The position numbers and the translations under genes are program-made. The notes below the pieces were generated by a model. It made no database searches and was not told the origin of the DNA. It worked only from the letters and a program-made list of their open reading frames with translations. From contig JBEIVB010000122.1 of assembly GCA_040374085.1 (NCBI GenBank), forward strand, positions 1 through 6,418: a DNA stretch of 6,418 nt. The letters run 5' to 3'. The DNA is from JBEIVB01 sp040374085 (GTDB lineage Bacteria > Bacteroidota > Bacteroidia > UBA4408). Shown piece by piece: positions 1-5,665 of the stretch (position 1 is the first letter of the stretch; every line of letters starts with the position of its first letter).

Positions 1-1005
1 ACCGTGGCGGCCTGCAAATATTTGAAATACCTCTACGGCATGTTTGGCGATTGGCAAATGGTGTTGGCGGCCTACAACTCGGGTCCGGGCACCGTAACCA
101 AGGCCATACGCAGAAGCGGAGGTAAGAAAACCTATTGGGAGGTTCGGCCCTTTTTGCCTACCGAAACCCAGAACTACGTTCCGGCATTCATCGCCGTGAA
201 CTACATCATGAACCACGCTTCGGACCACAACCTTTATCCTATTTCTCCCAAGCGCGAGTTTTTTCTACCCGACACCCTGCACATCAATCGCCCGGTTAAC
301 CTCAAGCGTGCAGCCGAGTTGATGAATATGGATGTGAGCGATCTTCAATTTTTGAATCCTGCATATAAGCTTGATGCGATACCGGCTACAGAAGAAGGCG
401 GCATCATTTGTTTGCCCGGCACCAAGGTGGGCACCTTTCTTTCGTTGCAGGAGAGCATCTTCCGCACCAGCCGCGAGGCCCCGGTGGTGTATGCCCAGGC
501 AGCAGCGGTGGTGCAAGAAAAAAGGGTGAGCGAGCGCAAAGTATGGCACCGCTTGAAACGGGGCGAGACCCTGGCTACCGTGGCTCGCCGCTATGGGGTT
601 TCTATGGCCGAGCTGAAGCGTTGGAACCGCCTGCGTCGTGCACCAAAAGCCAACCAAACGCTGGTGGTGTGGGTGCCGCAAGAAACCGCAAAGCCCCTTG
701 CGCTGCCAGCCGCAGCGCCCGCCAAAACCGATTCGGTGTTGGCTGCGGTTTCATCGGCAACAGGCGAGGATGAGCCCGATGTGCACCTTCAACCCGACTC
801 CCTGGCGGGTGCTCCAACCCCAACCCCATCCGCTCCGGCAACCAAACGTTTGATTTATTATACCATTCAACGGGGCGATACCCTTTGGAACATCGCCAAC
901 CGGTATAAAGGCGTTACCGTAGATGAGCTGCGCCGTTTAAACAAAGCCGCCGTATCTGCCGGCTTGCGTGTAGGCACCCGCATTGCGGTTCCGGTGGGCG
1001 GCTAA
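1..1005 (+). CDS. mltD: MltD-like membrane-bound lytic murein transglycosylase with LysM repeats, 3' part (5' end outside window)
   Basis: The frame is open from the first base, so the true start lies upstream; the GTG at position 4 sits inside the catalytic domain and is not a start. 334 residues are visible. Residues 1 to about 80 are the end of a lysozyme-like SLT domain, with the family pieces AAYNSGPG (about 24-31) and LPTETQNYVPAFIAVNY. The catalytic Glu would be upstream and cannot be checked. A degenerate LysM-like segment lies at about 96-140. Clear LysM repeats are at 181-226 (from VWHRLKRGETL) and 285-334 (from IYYTIQRGDTLWNIA), joined by an Ala/Pro/Thr-rich linker. The family cleaves the MurNAc-GlcNAc bond to leave 1,6-anhydro ends, and LysM binds glycan strands in the periplasm. 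Family assignment is strong; the mltD symbol is by architecture. Confidence 0.9.
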   Translation, partial: TVAACKYLKYLYGMFGDWQMVLAAYNSGPGTVTKAIRRSGGKKTYWEVRPFLPTETQNYVPAFIAVNYIMNHASDHNLYPISPKREFFLPDTLHINRPVNLKRAAELMNMDVSDLQFLNPAYKLDAIPATEEGGIICLPGTKVGTFLSLQESIFRTSREAPVVYAQAAAVVQEKRVSERKVWHRLKRGETLATVARRYGVSMAELKRWNRLRRAPKANQTLVVWVPQETAKPLALPAAAPAKTDSVLAAVSSATGEDEPDVHLQPDSLAGAPTPTPSAPATKRLIYYTIQRGDTLWNIANRYKGVTVDELRRLNKAAVSAGLRVGTRIAVPVGG

Positions 1006-1050
1006 GCCATTTGTCTGCGCCCGTTGTGGGGCACCTTTTGGGCCTGCCTC

Positions 1051-1080
1051 AGGAAACATCACGTGCCCTTCACGATTCCT
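1051..1080 (+). terminator. possible hairpin after the transglycosylase gene
   Basis: An interrupted inverted repeat lies 45 nt past the mltD stop: AGGAA (1051-1055) pairs with TTCCT (1076-1080), and inside it CGTG (1062-1065) pairs with CACG (1071-1074) around the loop CCCTT. A short T/A-rich stretch follows. The large one-sided internal loop makes it a weak structure. It may end mltD transcription, but it could be chance. Confidence 0.2.
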
Positions 1081-1125
1081 TTATATGCAAAGTGGAATTT
1101 TGCCTACGTGATAAAAGTATGACGT

Positions 1126-1323
1126 ATGGACATGGATTTTCCGCTGCCGGCTCGCCTGGAAATGCGCAACGGTACGCTTCGCGAGGTATGGATTGTGCAA
1201 GGCCCCGACCCCATAAACCGGCACTGGTTTGTGGCGCCCCTCAACGCACAAACACCCCCTGCTGCCCCTCTTGAGGTCCTGTTGGATTCCGATTTGGTAT
1301 CCATCGATGCTATATGGCGTTGA
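1126..1323 (+). CDS. tentative small hypothetical protein, 65 aa
   Basis: I do not recognise this protein. It starts ATG GAC ATG GAT; a start at 1132 (second Met) is equally possible. The sequence has protein-like character: EMRNGTLREVWIVQG, then NRHWFVAPLN, a short Pro/Ala stretch, and an amphipathic C-terminus ending SIDAIWR. It has no Cys, signal peptide or membrane segment. No Shine-Dalgarno sequence precedes it. The nearest -7-like string is GAATTTTG (one mismatch to TAnnTTTG), about 24 nt upstream, unlike the 4-5 nt seen at better-supported genes. It lies 120 nt after mltD on the same strand and overlaps a second small ORF at its end. It is the most plausible coding frame in this stretch, but other frames here are also open, so it may not be a gene. 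Confidence 0.4.
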   Translation: MDMDFPLPARLEMRNGTLREVWIVQGPDPINRHWFVAPLNAQTPPAAPLEVLLDSDLVSIDAIWR

Positions 1324-1463
1324 ACCGCGCGCCCAACCGATTGGCCTTGCTGCGCCTTTTTCGGGCGGCTCGGCTTGGGCGCTTGCGTGGGCTCGATCTT
1401 CCCATTATTACCCTGCCTCCGGTGCCGCCCCGGCCTTGGATCTGGAAACGGAGAAAGCCATAG
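1314..1463 (+). CDS. tentative very small basic ORF, 49 aa, overlapping the end of the 65-aa ORF
   Basis: ATG at 1314 lies inside the last codons of the preceding small ORF (stop TGA at 1321-1323), a 10-nt overlap that would permit coupled translation. The product begins MALNRAPNRLALLRLFRAAR, is strongly Arg/Leu-rich, then Pro-rich, and ends WKRRKP. No domain is recognised. The Arg/Pro bias could simply come from reading GC-rich noncoding DNA. I record it because the overlap is tidy and the frame stays open up to the AT-rich gap before the next gene. Confidence 0.2.
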   Translation: MALNRAPNRLALLRLFRAARLGRLRGLDLPIITLPPVPPRPWIWKRRKP

Positions 1464-1472
1464 TCTTTTTGT

Positions 1473-1506
1473 AATAAAAATGGGATTGGGTTCTTAGGAT
1501 CCAACC
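1473..1506 (-). terminator. weak candidate terminator of the NlpC/P60 gene
   Basis: Read on the minus strand just past the TGA stop of the endopeptidase gene, GGTTGG (1506-1501) can pair with CCAATC (1489-1484) with one G-U pair around an 11-nt loop. CCA and then a T-rich run (1480-1473) follow. Position and order fit an intrinsic terminator, but the stem is short. Confidence 0.3.
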
Positions 1507-1507
1507 A

Positions 1508-2005
1508 TCACTCCAGGGGCAACACCCTGCGCACCATTAGGAAGCTGCGCTGGAAAAAGGCTTCTTTCATGGAGCTGTCCATCACGCCCTTGCTGCTGCT
1601 GGCGTGGTAGAAATCGGGGTGCTGAGGATCTGCCCGGTGCACAATGCCCACATGGTTCACCGTGTTGGGCTTTGCCGGATCGGTAGCAAAAAAAATGAGG
1701 TCTCCGGGCCTGGCCTCTTTCAGGGGAACTTGTTTGCCCGTTTTGGCCTGTTCGGCCGCGCGCCTCGGCAGTTTCAATTGGGCGGCTTTGTAGCTGGTTA
1801 CCACCAACCCGGAGCAATCCATGCCTGCCGCGCTTTCGCCACCGGCTTTGTAGGGGGTGCCCAAGTAGCGCTTGGCGGTTTGCACCACGGCCAGGGCATA
1901 GGGTGCAGGTTGGGGGGGTGGGGTGCGGTGTGCGCCCCTAAACAGCGCGCAGCTTTGCAGCACCAGCAGCACCAACAGAAACCTTAATCCACGCACAATT
2001 TTCAT
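1508..2005 (-). CDS. NlpC/P60-family (C40) peptidoglycan endopeptidase, putative lipoprotein
   Basis: 165 residues from ATG at 2005. A longer in-frame reading back to 2110 is unlikely, because a -7 promoter motif sits 4 nt before this ATG and a signal peptide starts exactly here. Residues 1-18 are a hydrophobic leader ending LVLQSC, so Cys19 is the probable lipidation site (Gln at -2 is a less common lipobox residue). A Pro-rich linker (29-35) leads to the NlpC/P60 domain. The expected catalytic residues are Cys64 in GMDCSGLV, His118 in NHVGIV and His134 in FYHASSSKGV. Family members cut stem-peptide bonds, often D-Glu to the diamino acid. Acidic residues just after Cys19, as in Bacteroidota surface-export signals, are absent, so I infer a periplasm-facing location. 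It converges on the transglycosylase gene, so the two hydrolases are neighbours but not co-transcribed. Confidence 0.9.
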   Translation of the reverse strand: MKIVRGLRFLLVLLVLQSCALFRGAHRTPPPQPAPYALAVVQTAKRYLGTPYKAGGESAAGMDCSGLVVTSYKAAQLKLPRRAAEQAKTGKQVPLKEARPGDLIFFATDPAKPNTVNHVGIVHRADPQHPDFYHASSSKGVMDSSMKEAFFQRSFLMVRRVLPLE

Positions 2006-2009
2006 AGAA

Positions 2010-2017
2010 CAAAAGTA
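2010..2017 (-). promoter_or_regulatory. -7 promoter element TACTTTTG before the NlpC/P60 gene
   Basis: Minus-strand TACTTTTG matches the Bacteroidota -7 consensus TAnnTTTG exactly and ends 4 nt before the ATG at 2005. No clear TTG -33 element is seen about 20 nt further upstream. The spacing implies transcription starting at or very near the start codon. It supports the start at 2005. Confidence 0.65.
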
Positions 2018-2083
2018 ATTCCCATGGGTTTCGGTGCGCGCTTTTCCGGTAGAGGTTGCCCACAGGCACATGTTCAATTCCTG

Positions 2084-2091
2084 TACCTTTG
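2084..2091 (+). promoter_or_regulatory. -7 promoter element TACCTTTG before the EamA transporter gene
   Basis: Exact TAnnTTTG match ending 5 nt before the ATG at 2097. It argues against upstream in-frame starts such as the GTG at 2034, which would lie before the promoter. A TTG at 2056-2058 is about 25 nt upstream, rather far for a -33 element. It is divergent from the motif at 2010-2017, with 66 nt between them. Confidence 0.65.
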
Positions 2092-2096
2092 AAGCC

Positions 2097-2999
2097 ATGG
2101 CCTCGGGCAAATCTCTTCACTACGCAGCGGCCCTATCTGCGTTTTGCATCTGGGGCACCTTTAGCCTAGCCTTGAAGCCTCTGAAAGGGGTGCCTTCCAT
2201 CGACATTTTGTTTTGGCGGGTGTTTGTGGCCGTGGGGGTGTTGTGGGCGTATTTGTTTGTCTTTCGGCGCTCGCTGCTGCGCATGGGCCTTGCGCGCTGG
2301 AAGGCTGCAACCCGCCCCGAGCGTATGCGGGCGGTAGGCCTTACGCTGTTGGGCGGTGTTTTGCTTACCTGCAATTGGCTGGTGTTCATACAAACGGTAA
2401 ACCACGTGAGCGTGAAATCGGCGGCCTATGCCTATTTGGTGTGTCCGGTGCTCACCAGCCTCTTGGCGGTATGGGTGCTGCATGAGACCCTGGGCCGAGC
2501 GCAATGGGTGGCCTTGGGCATTGCTCTGTTGAGCTGCCTAGTGCTGGCCTGGTTTGCCTTGCACGACCTTTCGTTTAGCCTCATTGTGGCCGTATCGTAT
2601 TCGGGGTTTCTCATCTCTCAGCGCCACAATACCCTGTTCCCGCGCCCCCTGCTGTTGGCCCTGCACCTGCTAACCTCCGCGGTGGTGCTGCTGCCCTTGT
2701 TTCCGTTTTTGGCCGGACCCTGGCCGGCTCTTTCTTCTTTCCCCTGGCTCATCACCGTGGTAGCCGTGGTATTTACCATACTGCCCTTACTCCTCAACCT
2801 GTTTGCCCTAAACGCCCTTCCCTCGGGTACCATGGGTATGCTCTTGTACGTGAACCCCCTCATCAATTTTGCCTTGGCGGTGCTGTGGTTTCACGAGCCC
2901 ATGGCCGCGTTCCAATGGCTTGCCTATGCCCTGGTGTTCATTTCGGTGGTGGTTTACCACCTGCCTCAGCTGCGCAAGGCCCTCTCCGGCGATAATTAA
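2097..2999 (+). CDS. EamA/DMT-superfamily transporter, RarD-like
   Basis: 300 residues from ATG at 2097, a usual length for two tandem EamA repeats with about ten membrane helices. The first helix contains the FCIWGTFSLALKPL segment (16-29). RarD-like landmarks follow: NWLVF at 93-97, a conserved loop and helix at 107-130 ending in LHE, and in the second repeat the stretch at 229-268 ending FHEP. The protein sits in the inner membrane and probably exports or imports a small metabolite. The RarD branch is historically named for a chloramphenicol-sensitivity phenotype, but the substrate cannot be read from sequence. Its C-terminus is short and basic (RKALSGDN). The stop overlaps that of the convergent marC gene by four bases. 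Family call is firm; the RarD subgroup is likely. Confidence 0.88.
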   Translation: MASGKSLHYAAALSAFCIWGTFSLALKPLKGVPSIDILFWRVFVAVGVLWAYLFVFRRSLLRMGLARWKAATRPERMRAVGLTLLGGVLLTCNWLVFIQTVNHVSVKSAAYAYLVCPVLTSLLAVWVLHETLGRAQWVALGIALLSCLVLAWFALHDLSFSLIVAVSYSGFLISQRHNTLFPRPLLLALHLLTSAVVLLPLFPFLAGPWPALSSFPWLITVVAVVFTILPLLLNLFALNALPSGTMGMLLYVNPLINFALAVLWFHEPMAAFQWLAYALVFISVVVYHLPQLRKALSGDN

Positions 3000-3571
3000 A
3001 TGTTGATGTTGGTCTGAAACAGCTTTACCGCAATGGCCAGCAGCACAATGCCAAACACCTTGCGCAGAATGTCGATTCCACCGGCACCCAGCAAAGATTC
3101 TATGCGAAACATGTTTTTTAAGACCAGATAAACCAGGGCCACGTTTACCAGAATGGCCACCATAATGTTTTCGGTATGATATTGGGCTTTCAGCGATATC
3201 AGGGTGCTGAGCGTTCCGGCACCGGCAATGAGCGGAAAGGCAATGGGTACAATGGAAGCGGTAGAGGGCACCGTGTCTTTGTATAAGCGAACGCCCAAAA
3301 TCATTTCCAACGCCAGAAAAAAGAGTACAAAGGCACCGGCAATGGCAAAGGAATGCACATCAATGCCGATGAGGTTGAGCAGGCTTTCGCCCACCCACAA
3401 AAACATTACCATTATAATAAGGCTGGCCAGCGAAGCCTTGCGGGCATCTATGAGACCTATTTTGCTCCTGAGGTCAATCAGCACCGGCAGCGATCCCACC
3501 ACATCAATCACCGCAAACAGAATCATGCCTACGGTAATCATCTCCTTTCCATCGAAATGCAACTTCATCAT
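2996..3571 (-). CDS. MarC-family integral membrane protein
   Basis: 191 residues from ATG at 3571, close to the usual family length of about 200. An ATG at 3589 is in frame but overlaps the -7 promoter motif, so 3571 is preferred (3568 is the next ATG). Family signatures are the first helix with FAVIDVVGSLPVLI (19-32), the IAGAFVLFFLALEMI stretch (77-91), and SIVPIAFPLIAGAG (106-119). About six membrane helices are expected. MarC proteins are inner-membrane proteins that were once linked to multiple antibiotic resistance; that link has been questioned and no firm function is known. The gene converges on the EamA transporter with interlocking stops and diverges from the DUF423 gene. Confidence 0.9.
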   Translation of the reverse strand: MMKLHFDGKEMITVGMILFAVIDVVGSLPVLIDLRSKIGLIDARKASLASLIIMVMFLWVGESLLNLIGIDVHSFAIAGAFVLFFLALEMILGVRLYKDTVPSTASIVPIAFPLIAGAGTLSTLISLKAQYHTENIMVAILVNVALVYLVLKNMFRIESLLGAGGIDILRKVFGIVLLAIAVKLFQTNINI

Positions 3572-3576
3572 GGGCA

Positions 3577-3584
3577 CAAAGGTA
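3577..3584 (-). promoter_or_regulatory. -7 promoter element TACCTTTG before marC
   Basis: Minus-strand TACCTTTG ends 5 nt before the ATG at 3571, with TGCCC between. The alternative ATG at 3589 partly precedes and overlaps the motif, so the motif decides the start. A second CCTTTG lies just upstream but lacks the TA. Confidence 0.65.
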
Positions 3585-3629
3585 TGCAAAGGGGTAGGGC
3601 AGAGGCATTAAGAAAAGGTAAAGCCCTTC

Positions 3630-3637
3630 TATCTTTG
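3630..3637 (+). promoter_or_regulatory. -7 promoter element TATCTTTG before the DUF423 gene
   Basis: Exact TAnnTTTG match ending 4 nt before the ATG at 3642. With the marC element it forms a compact divergent promoter pair, 45 nt apart, in a 70-nt intergenic space. No clear -33 TTG is seen. Confidence 0.65.
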
Positions 3638-3641
3638 GGGC

Positions 3642-4040
3642 ATGAACCGAAATCAACAATTGGGATTGGCTTGTCTGTGGCTGGGCCTGGGCATTGCCCT
3701 GGGGGCCTTGGGGGCACACGCACTAAAAAAGGTGGTGGCACCGGCTGCTCTGGCGGTATTCGAAACCGGGGTACGCTACCATTGCCTGGCCGCCCTGGGC
3801 CTGCTGTTTCTTAGCGGTGCACCACTGCCCGATGAGGCCGCTCGAACACGCGCTTTTCGTCTGTTGCTCCTGGGCTCTGTCTTGTTTTCGGGCTCGCTCT
3901 ATGGCTTAACTTTTAACCCCATGCAAACCCCCAATCCGGCTTGGGTGAAGGTGCTGGGACCCATAACCCCTTTGGGCGGACTCCTGCAAATTGGCACCTG
4001 GTGTTGGTTGGGCTGGAGGTTCATGCGCACCCGCACCTGA
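3642..4040 (+). CDS. DUF423 family small membrane protein (YgdD/YwdK-like)
   Basis: 132 residues with four probable membrane helices, matching the usual size of the family. The recognisable family pieces appear in order: GALGAHALK (21-29) at the end of helix 1, ETGVRYH (41-47) leading into helix 2, FSGSLYGL (82-89) in helix 3 and LGPITPLGG (105-113) before helix 4. The product is an inner-membrane protein of unknown molecular function; the family is widespread in bacteria. It is the first gene of a plus-strand run that continues through the small protein, PAP2 and bshB1, though the later genes have their own promoter-like elements. Confidence 0.9.
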   Translation: MNRNQQLGLACLWLGLGIALGALGAHALKKVVAPAALAVFETGVRYHCLAALGLLFLSGAPLPDEAARTRAFRLLLLGSVLFSGSLYGLTFNPMQTPNPAWVKVLGPITPLGGLLQIGTWCWLGWRFMRTRT

Positions 4041-4103
4041 TTATTTCCTGGAGTGGGCAATATCCCAAACACCGTTTTCGTTATCTGCACACAAAACGTG
4101 CCT

Positions 4104-4265
4104 ATGCCCAAAACTGCTACTCCTTCTTCTTCTTTCCGCACCCTTCACCCAGACCGCAGCCCATCACCATCTGCGCGCGTGTTGCGCAACATAGAGGCCT
4201 TTTCGCGTAGCCTCGAGGCGATGGCGCTTCCAAAAGGCCAAAAAACGCTGGTGCACCGAAACTAA
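4104..4265 (+). CDS. small protein, 53 aa, unknown function
   Basis: ATG at 4104 gives 53 residues. A GTG start at 4053 in the same frame would add 17 residues, but their composition looks less protein-like. The first half is Ser/Thr/Pro-rich and probably disordered. The second half, SPSARVLRNIEAFSRSLEAM, followed by a short Lys-rich stretch and ending LVHRN, looks like one short amphipathic helix plus a terminal strand. From memory this resembles a group of about 50-60 residue Bacteroidota proteins with a Pro-Ser then helix then basic stretch ending in Asn; I could not verify this. No membrane segment, Cys or signal peptide. No TAnnTTTG motif stands close to its start, so it may be co-transcribed with the DUF423 gene 63 nt upstream. 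Confidence 0.5.
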   Translation: MPKTATPSSSFRTLHPDRSPSPSARVLRNIEAFSRSLEAMALPKGQKTLVHRN

Positions 4266-4279
4266 ACCTGGCGCAAGGT

Positions 4280-4287
4280 TACCTTTG
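4280..4287 (+). promoter_or_regulatory. -7 promoter element TACCTTTG before the PAP2 gene
   Basis: Exact TAnnTTTG match ending 4 nt before the ATG at 4292. A 5-bp inverted repeat, AACCT (4265-4269) and AGGTT (4276-4280), touches its first base. It is too short to call an operator or a terminator of the upstream small gene. Confidence 0.65.
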
Positions 4288-4291
4288 CGGT

Positions 4292-4861
4292 ATGGAAATC
4301 CTGCTGGGGCTAGATCAACGCCTCTTTTTGCTCATCAACGGCTGGCATGCGCCCTGGGCCGATGCGGTGTTTGGGCTGTTAACCGGACGTTGGATCTGGA
4401 TTCCCTTCTACCTCTGGTTGCTGCGCTGCTTGTGGCTCGATCAGCCCAAACGCATGGCAGGCATTCTGGTGGCCACCGCCTTGCTGGTGGTTTTTACCGA
4501 CCAAAGCAGCCGCTTGGCCAAAGCCGGTTTTAAACGCAACCGCCCCTGCCACACCGCAGAGCTGGCCGACCGGGTGCGCACACCCGAAAATCGATGCGGC
4601 GGAATGTTTGGTTTTTTCTCCAGCCATGCAGCCAACACCGCGGGTATTGCCACGTGGCTGGGCGTTTTGTTTTGGCCCCGACGCAAAAAGCTGGTAGCAG
4701 CCTTAATGGCTTATGCTTGTGTAAATGCCTATGCGCGGGTGTATCTGGGATACCATTTTCCGGGCGATGTACTGGTGGGTATGCTGGTGGGTGCCGCTTG
4801 GGCCGCATTGCTCAGCAGGGCCTGGAAACGCTGGTCCTCCAGGTTTTATACACCTAATTGA
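4292..4861 (+). CDS. PAP2-family phosphatase, membrane-bound
   Basis: 189 residues, with about five or six hydrophobic segments. The three PAP2 signature blocks are in order. The first is K77-x6-R84-P85 (KAGFKRNRP). The second has S110, S111 and H112 in GFFSSHAAN, in place of the textbook PSGH. The third is R149-x5-H155-x3-D159 (ARVYLGYHFPGD). H112 and H155 would be the acid/base and nucleophile histidines of a phosphohistidine mechanism, so the site looks complete. Family members remove phosphate from lipid carriers or lipids, for example undecaprenyl diphosphate recycling or lipid A dephosphorylation. The substrate cannot be read here. The active site normally faces the periplasm. The gene has its own -7 element and is followed after 36 nt by bshB1. 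Confidence 0.9.
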   Translation: MEILLGLDQRLFLLINGWHAPWADAVFGLLTGRWIWIPFYLWLLRCLWLDQPKRMAGILVATALLVVFTDQSSRLAKAGFKRNRPCHTAELADRVRTPENRCGGMFGFFSSHAANTAGIATWLGVLFWPRRKKLVAALMAYACVNAYARVYLGYHFPGDVLVGMLVGAAWAALLSRAWKRWSSRFYTPN

Positions 4862-4872
4862 ATGTTTTTTTA

Positions 4873-4880
4873 AACCTTTG
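4873..4880 (+). promoter_or_regulatory. near-match -7 element AACCTTTG upstream of bshB1
   Basis: AACCTTTG differs from TAnnTTTG only at the first base and stands 17 nt before the bshB1 ATG, not 4-5. If used, it would give a short leader of roughly ten nucleotides. Read-through from the PAP2 gene, 36 nt upstream, is an alternative source of the transcript. Confidence 0.3.
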
Positions 4881-4897
4881 CACCATTACCTGATGTT

Positions 4898-5614
4898 ATG
4901 AAACTCGATTTGCTTGCTTTTGCTGCCCACCCCGATGATGCCGAACTGTCTTGTGGCGGAACCCTGATTTTGGAAAGACTAAAGGGACGCAGCACCGGAG
5001 TAGTAGACCTTACGGCCGGTGAGCTGGGTACCCGCGGAAGCGCGGCTTTGCGGGCCAAGGAAGCAGAAGCTGCAAGCCGGGTGCTTGGACTGAGCGCACG
5101 CCAAAACCTCGGCCTCCCCGACGGATTTTTTACCGAAGACCGAGCGTCTATGCTCGCCGTTGTTCAATGCATACGCCTGTATCGCCCCGAGGTGGTGCTG
5201 GCCAACGCCCTCCAAGATCGCCACCCCGACCATGCCCGCGCAGCCAAGCTGGTGGCCGATGCCTGCTTCTATTCCGGATTGGCCAAAGTAGAAACCCTGC
5301 ACAATGGGCTGGCACAAGAACCGTGGCGGCCAAAGGCCTTGTATCACTATTTGCAAGATCATTACCATGCGCCGCATGTGGCGGTAAACATCACCTCGGT
5401 GTTTCAAGAAAAAATGCAAGCCATTAAAGCCTACAGCTCACAATTTTACAACCCCGAATCCACCGAACCCGAAACCCCCATCTCCACCCAACAGTTCTGG
5501 CAATCGCTCAACGAACGCGCCAGTAAATTAGGCCGACTCATTGGAGTGGAGTATGCAGAAGGTTTCCACGCCGCTCGCATGCCCGGGGTAGCCAGCTTGT
5601 TTGATTTGTATTAA
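4898..5614 (+). CDS. bshB1: bacillithiol biosynthesis N-acetylglucosaminyl-malate deacetylase BshB1
   Basis: 238 residues, the usual length for the LmbE/PIG-L deacetylase fold. The zinc-site motif AHPDDAE gives H11 and D14 as ligands and D13 as the likely catalytic base. HPDH (109-112) supplies the third ligand, H112. Segments typical of BshB1 rather than generic LmbE proteins are CGGTL, DLTAGELGTRG (37-47), LGLPDGFF, the YHYLQDHYH region, and AYSSQF near the C-terminus. The enzyme removes acetate from GlcNAc-malate in the cytosol, the second step of bacillithiol synthesis; BshA comes before it and BshC adds cysteine after it. Neither bshA nor bshC is in the window. Start ATG 4898 begins directly with the conserved first strand (KLDLLAFAAHPDD). 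Confidence 0.95.
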   Translation: MKLDLLAFAAHPDDAELSCGGTLILERLKGRSTGVVDLTAGELGTRGSAALRAKEAEAASRVLGLSARQNLGLPDGFFTEDRASMLAVVQCIRLYRPEVVLANALQDRHPDHARAAKLVADACFYSGLAKVETLHNGLAQEPWRPKALYHYLQDHYHAPHVAVNITSVFQEKMQAIKAYSSQFYNPESTEPETPISTQQFWQSLNERASKLGRLIGVEYAEGFHAARMPGVASLFDLY

Positions 5615-5665
5615 GCCATTCGAGAAAGCCAATGCATTAGGCTTCTTGCCTATCCTGTATTTGAC

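Noticed and set aside
1011..1274. Plus-strand 87-residue ORF just after the transglycosylase gene
   Set aside because: Composition is typical of an out-of-frame reading and it overlaps the more protein-like 65-residue ORF in another frame.
1310..1504. Minus-strand 64-residue ORF in the gap after the small plus-strand ORFs
   Set aside because: Arg/Gly-rich, low-quality composition, runs antisense to a better candidate, and no promoter motif or recognisable domain.
1604..1987. Long plus-strand ORF opposite the NlpC/P60 gene
   Set aside because: A shadow of a well-supported gene with an intact catalytic triad on the other strand.
4054..4067. TGGG-CAATAT-CCCA hairpin shortly after the DUF423 stop
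   Set aside because: A four-base stem with no adjacent T-run; probably chance.
4265..4280. AACCT/AGGTT inverted repeat touching the PAP2 promoter motif
   Set aside because: Five base pairs only, and half of it is made of the small gene's stop region; no second copy elsewhere to suggest a repressor site.
5626..5644. AAGCC...GGCTT hairpin between the convergent bshB1 and PspC-type genes
   Set aside because: The stem is only five base pairs with a nine-base loop and no T-run follows on either strand; too weak to call a bidirectional terminator.
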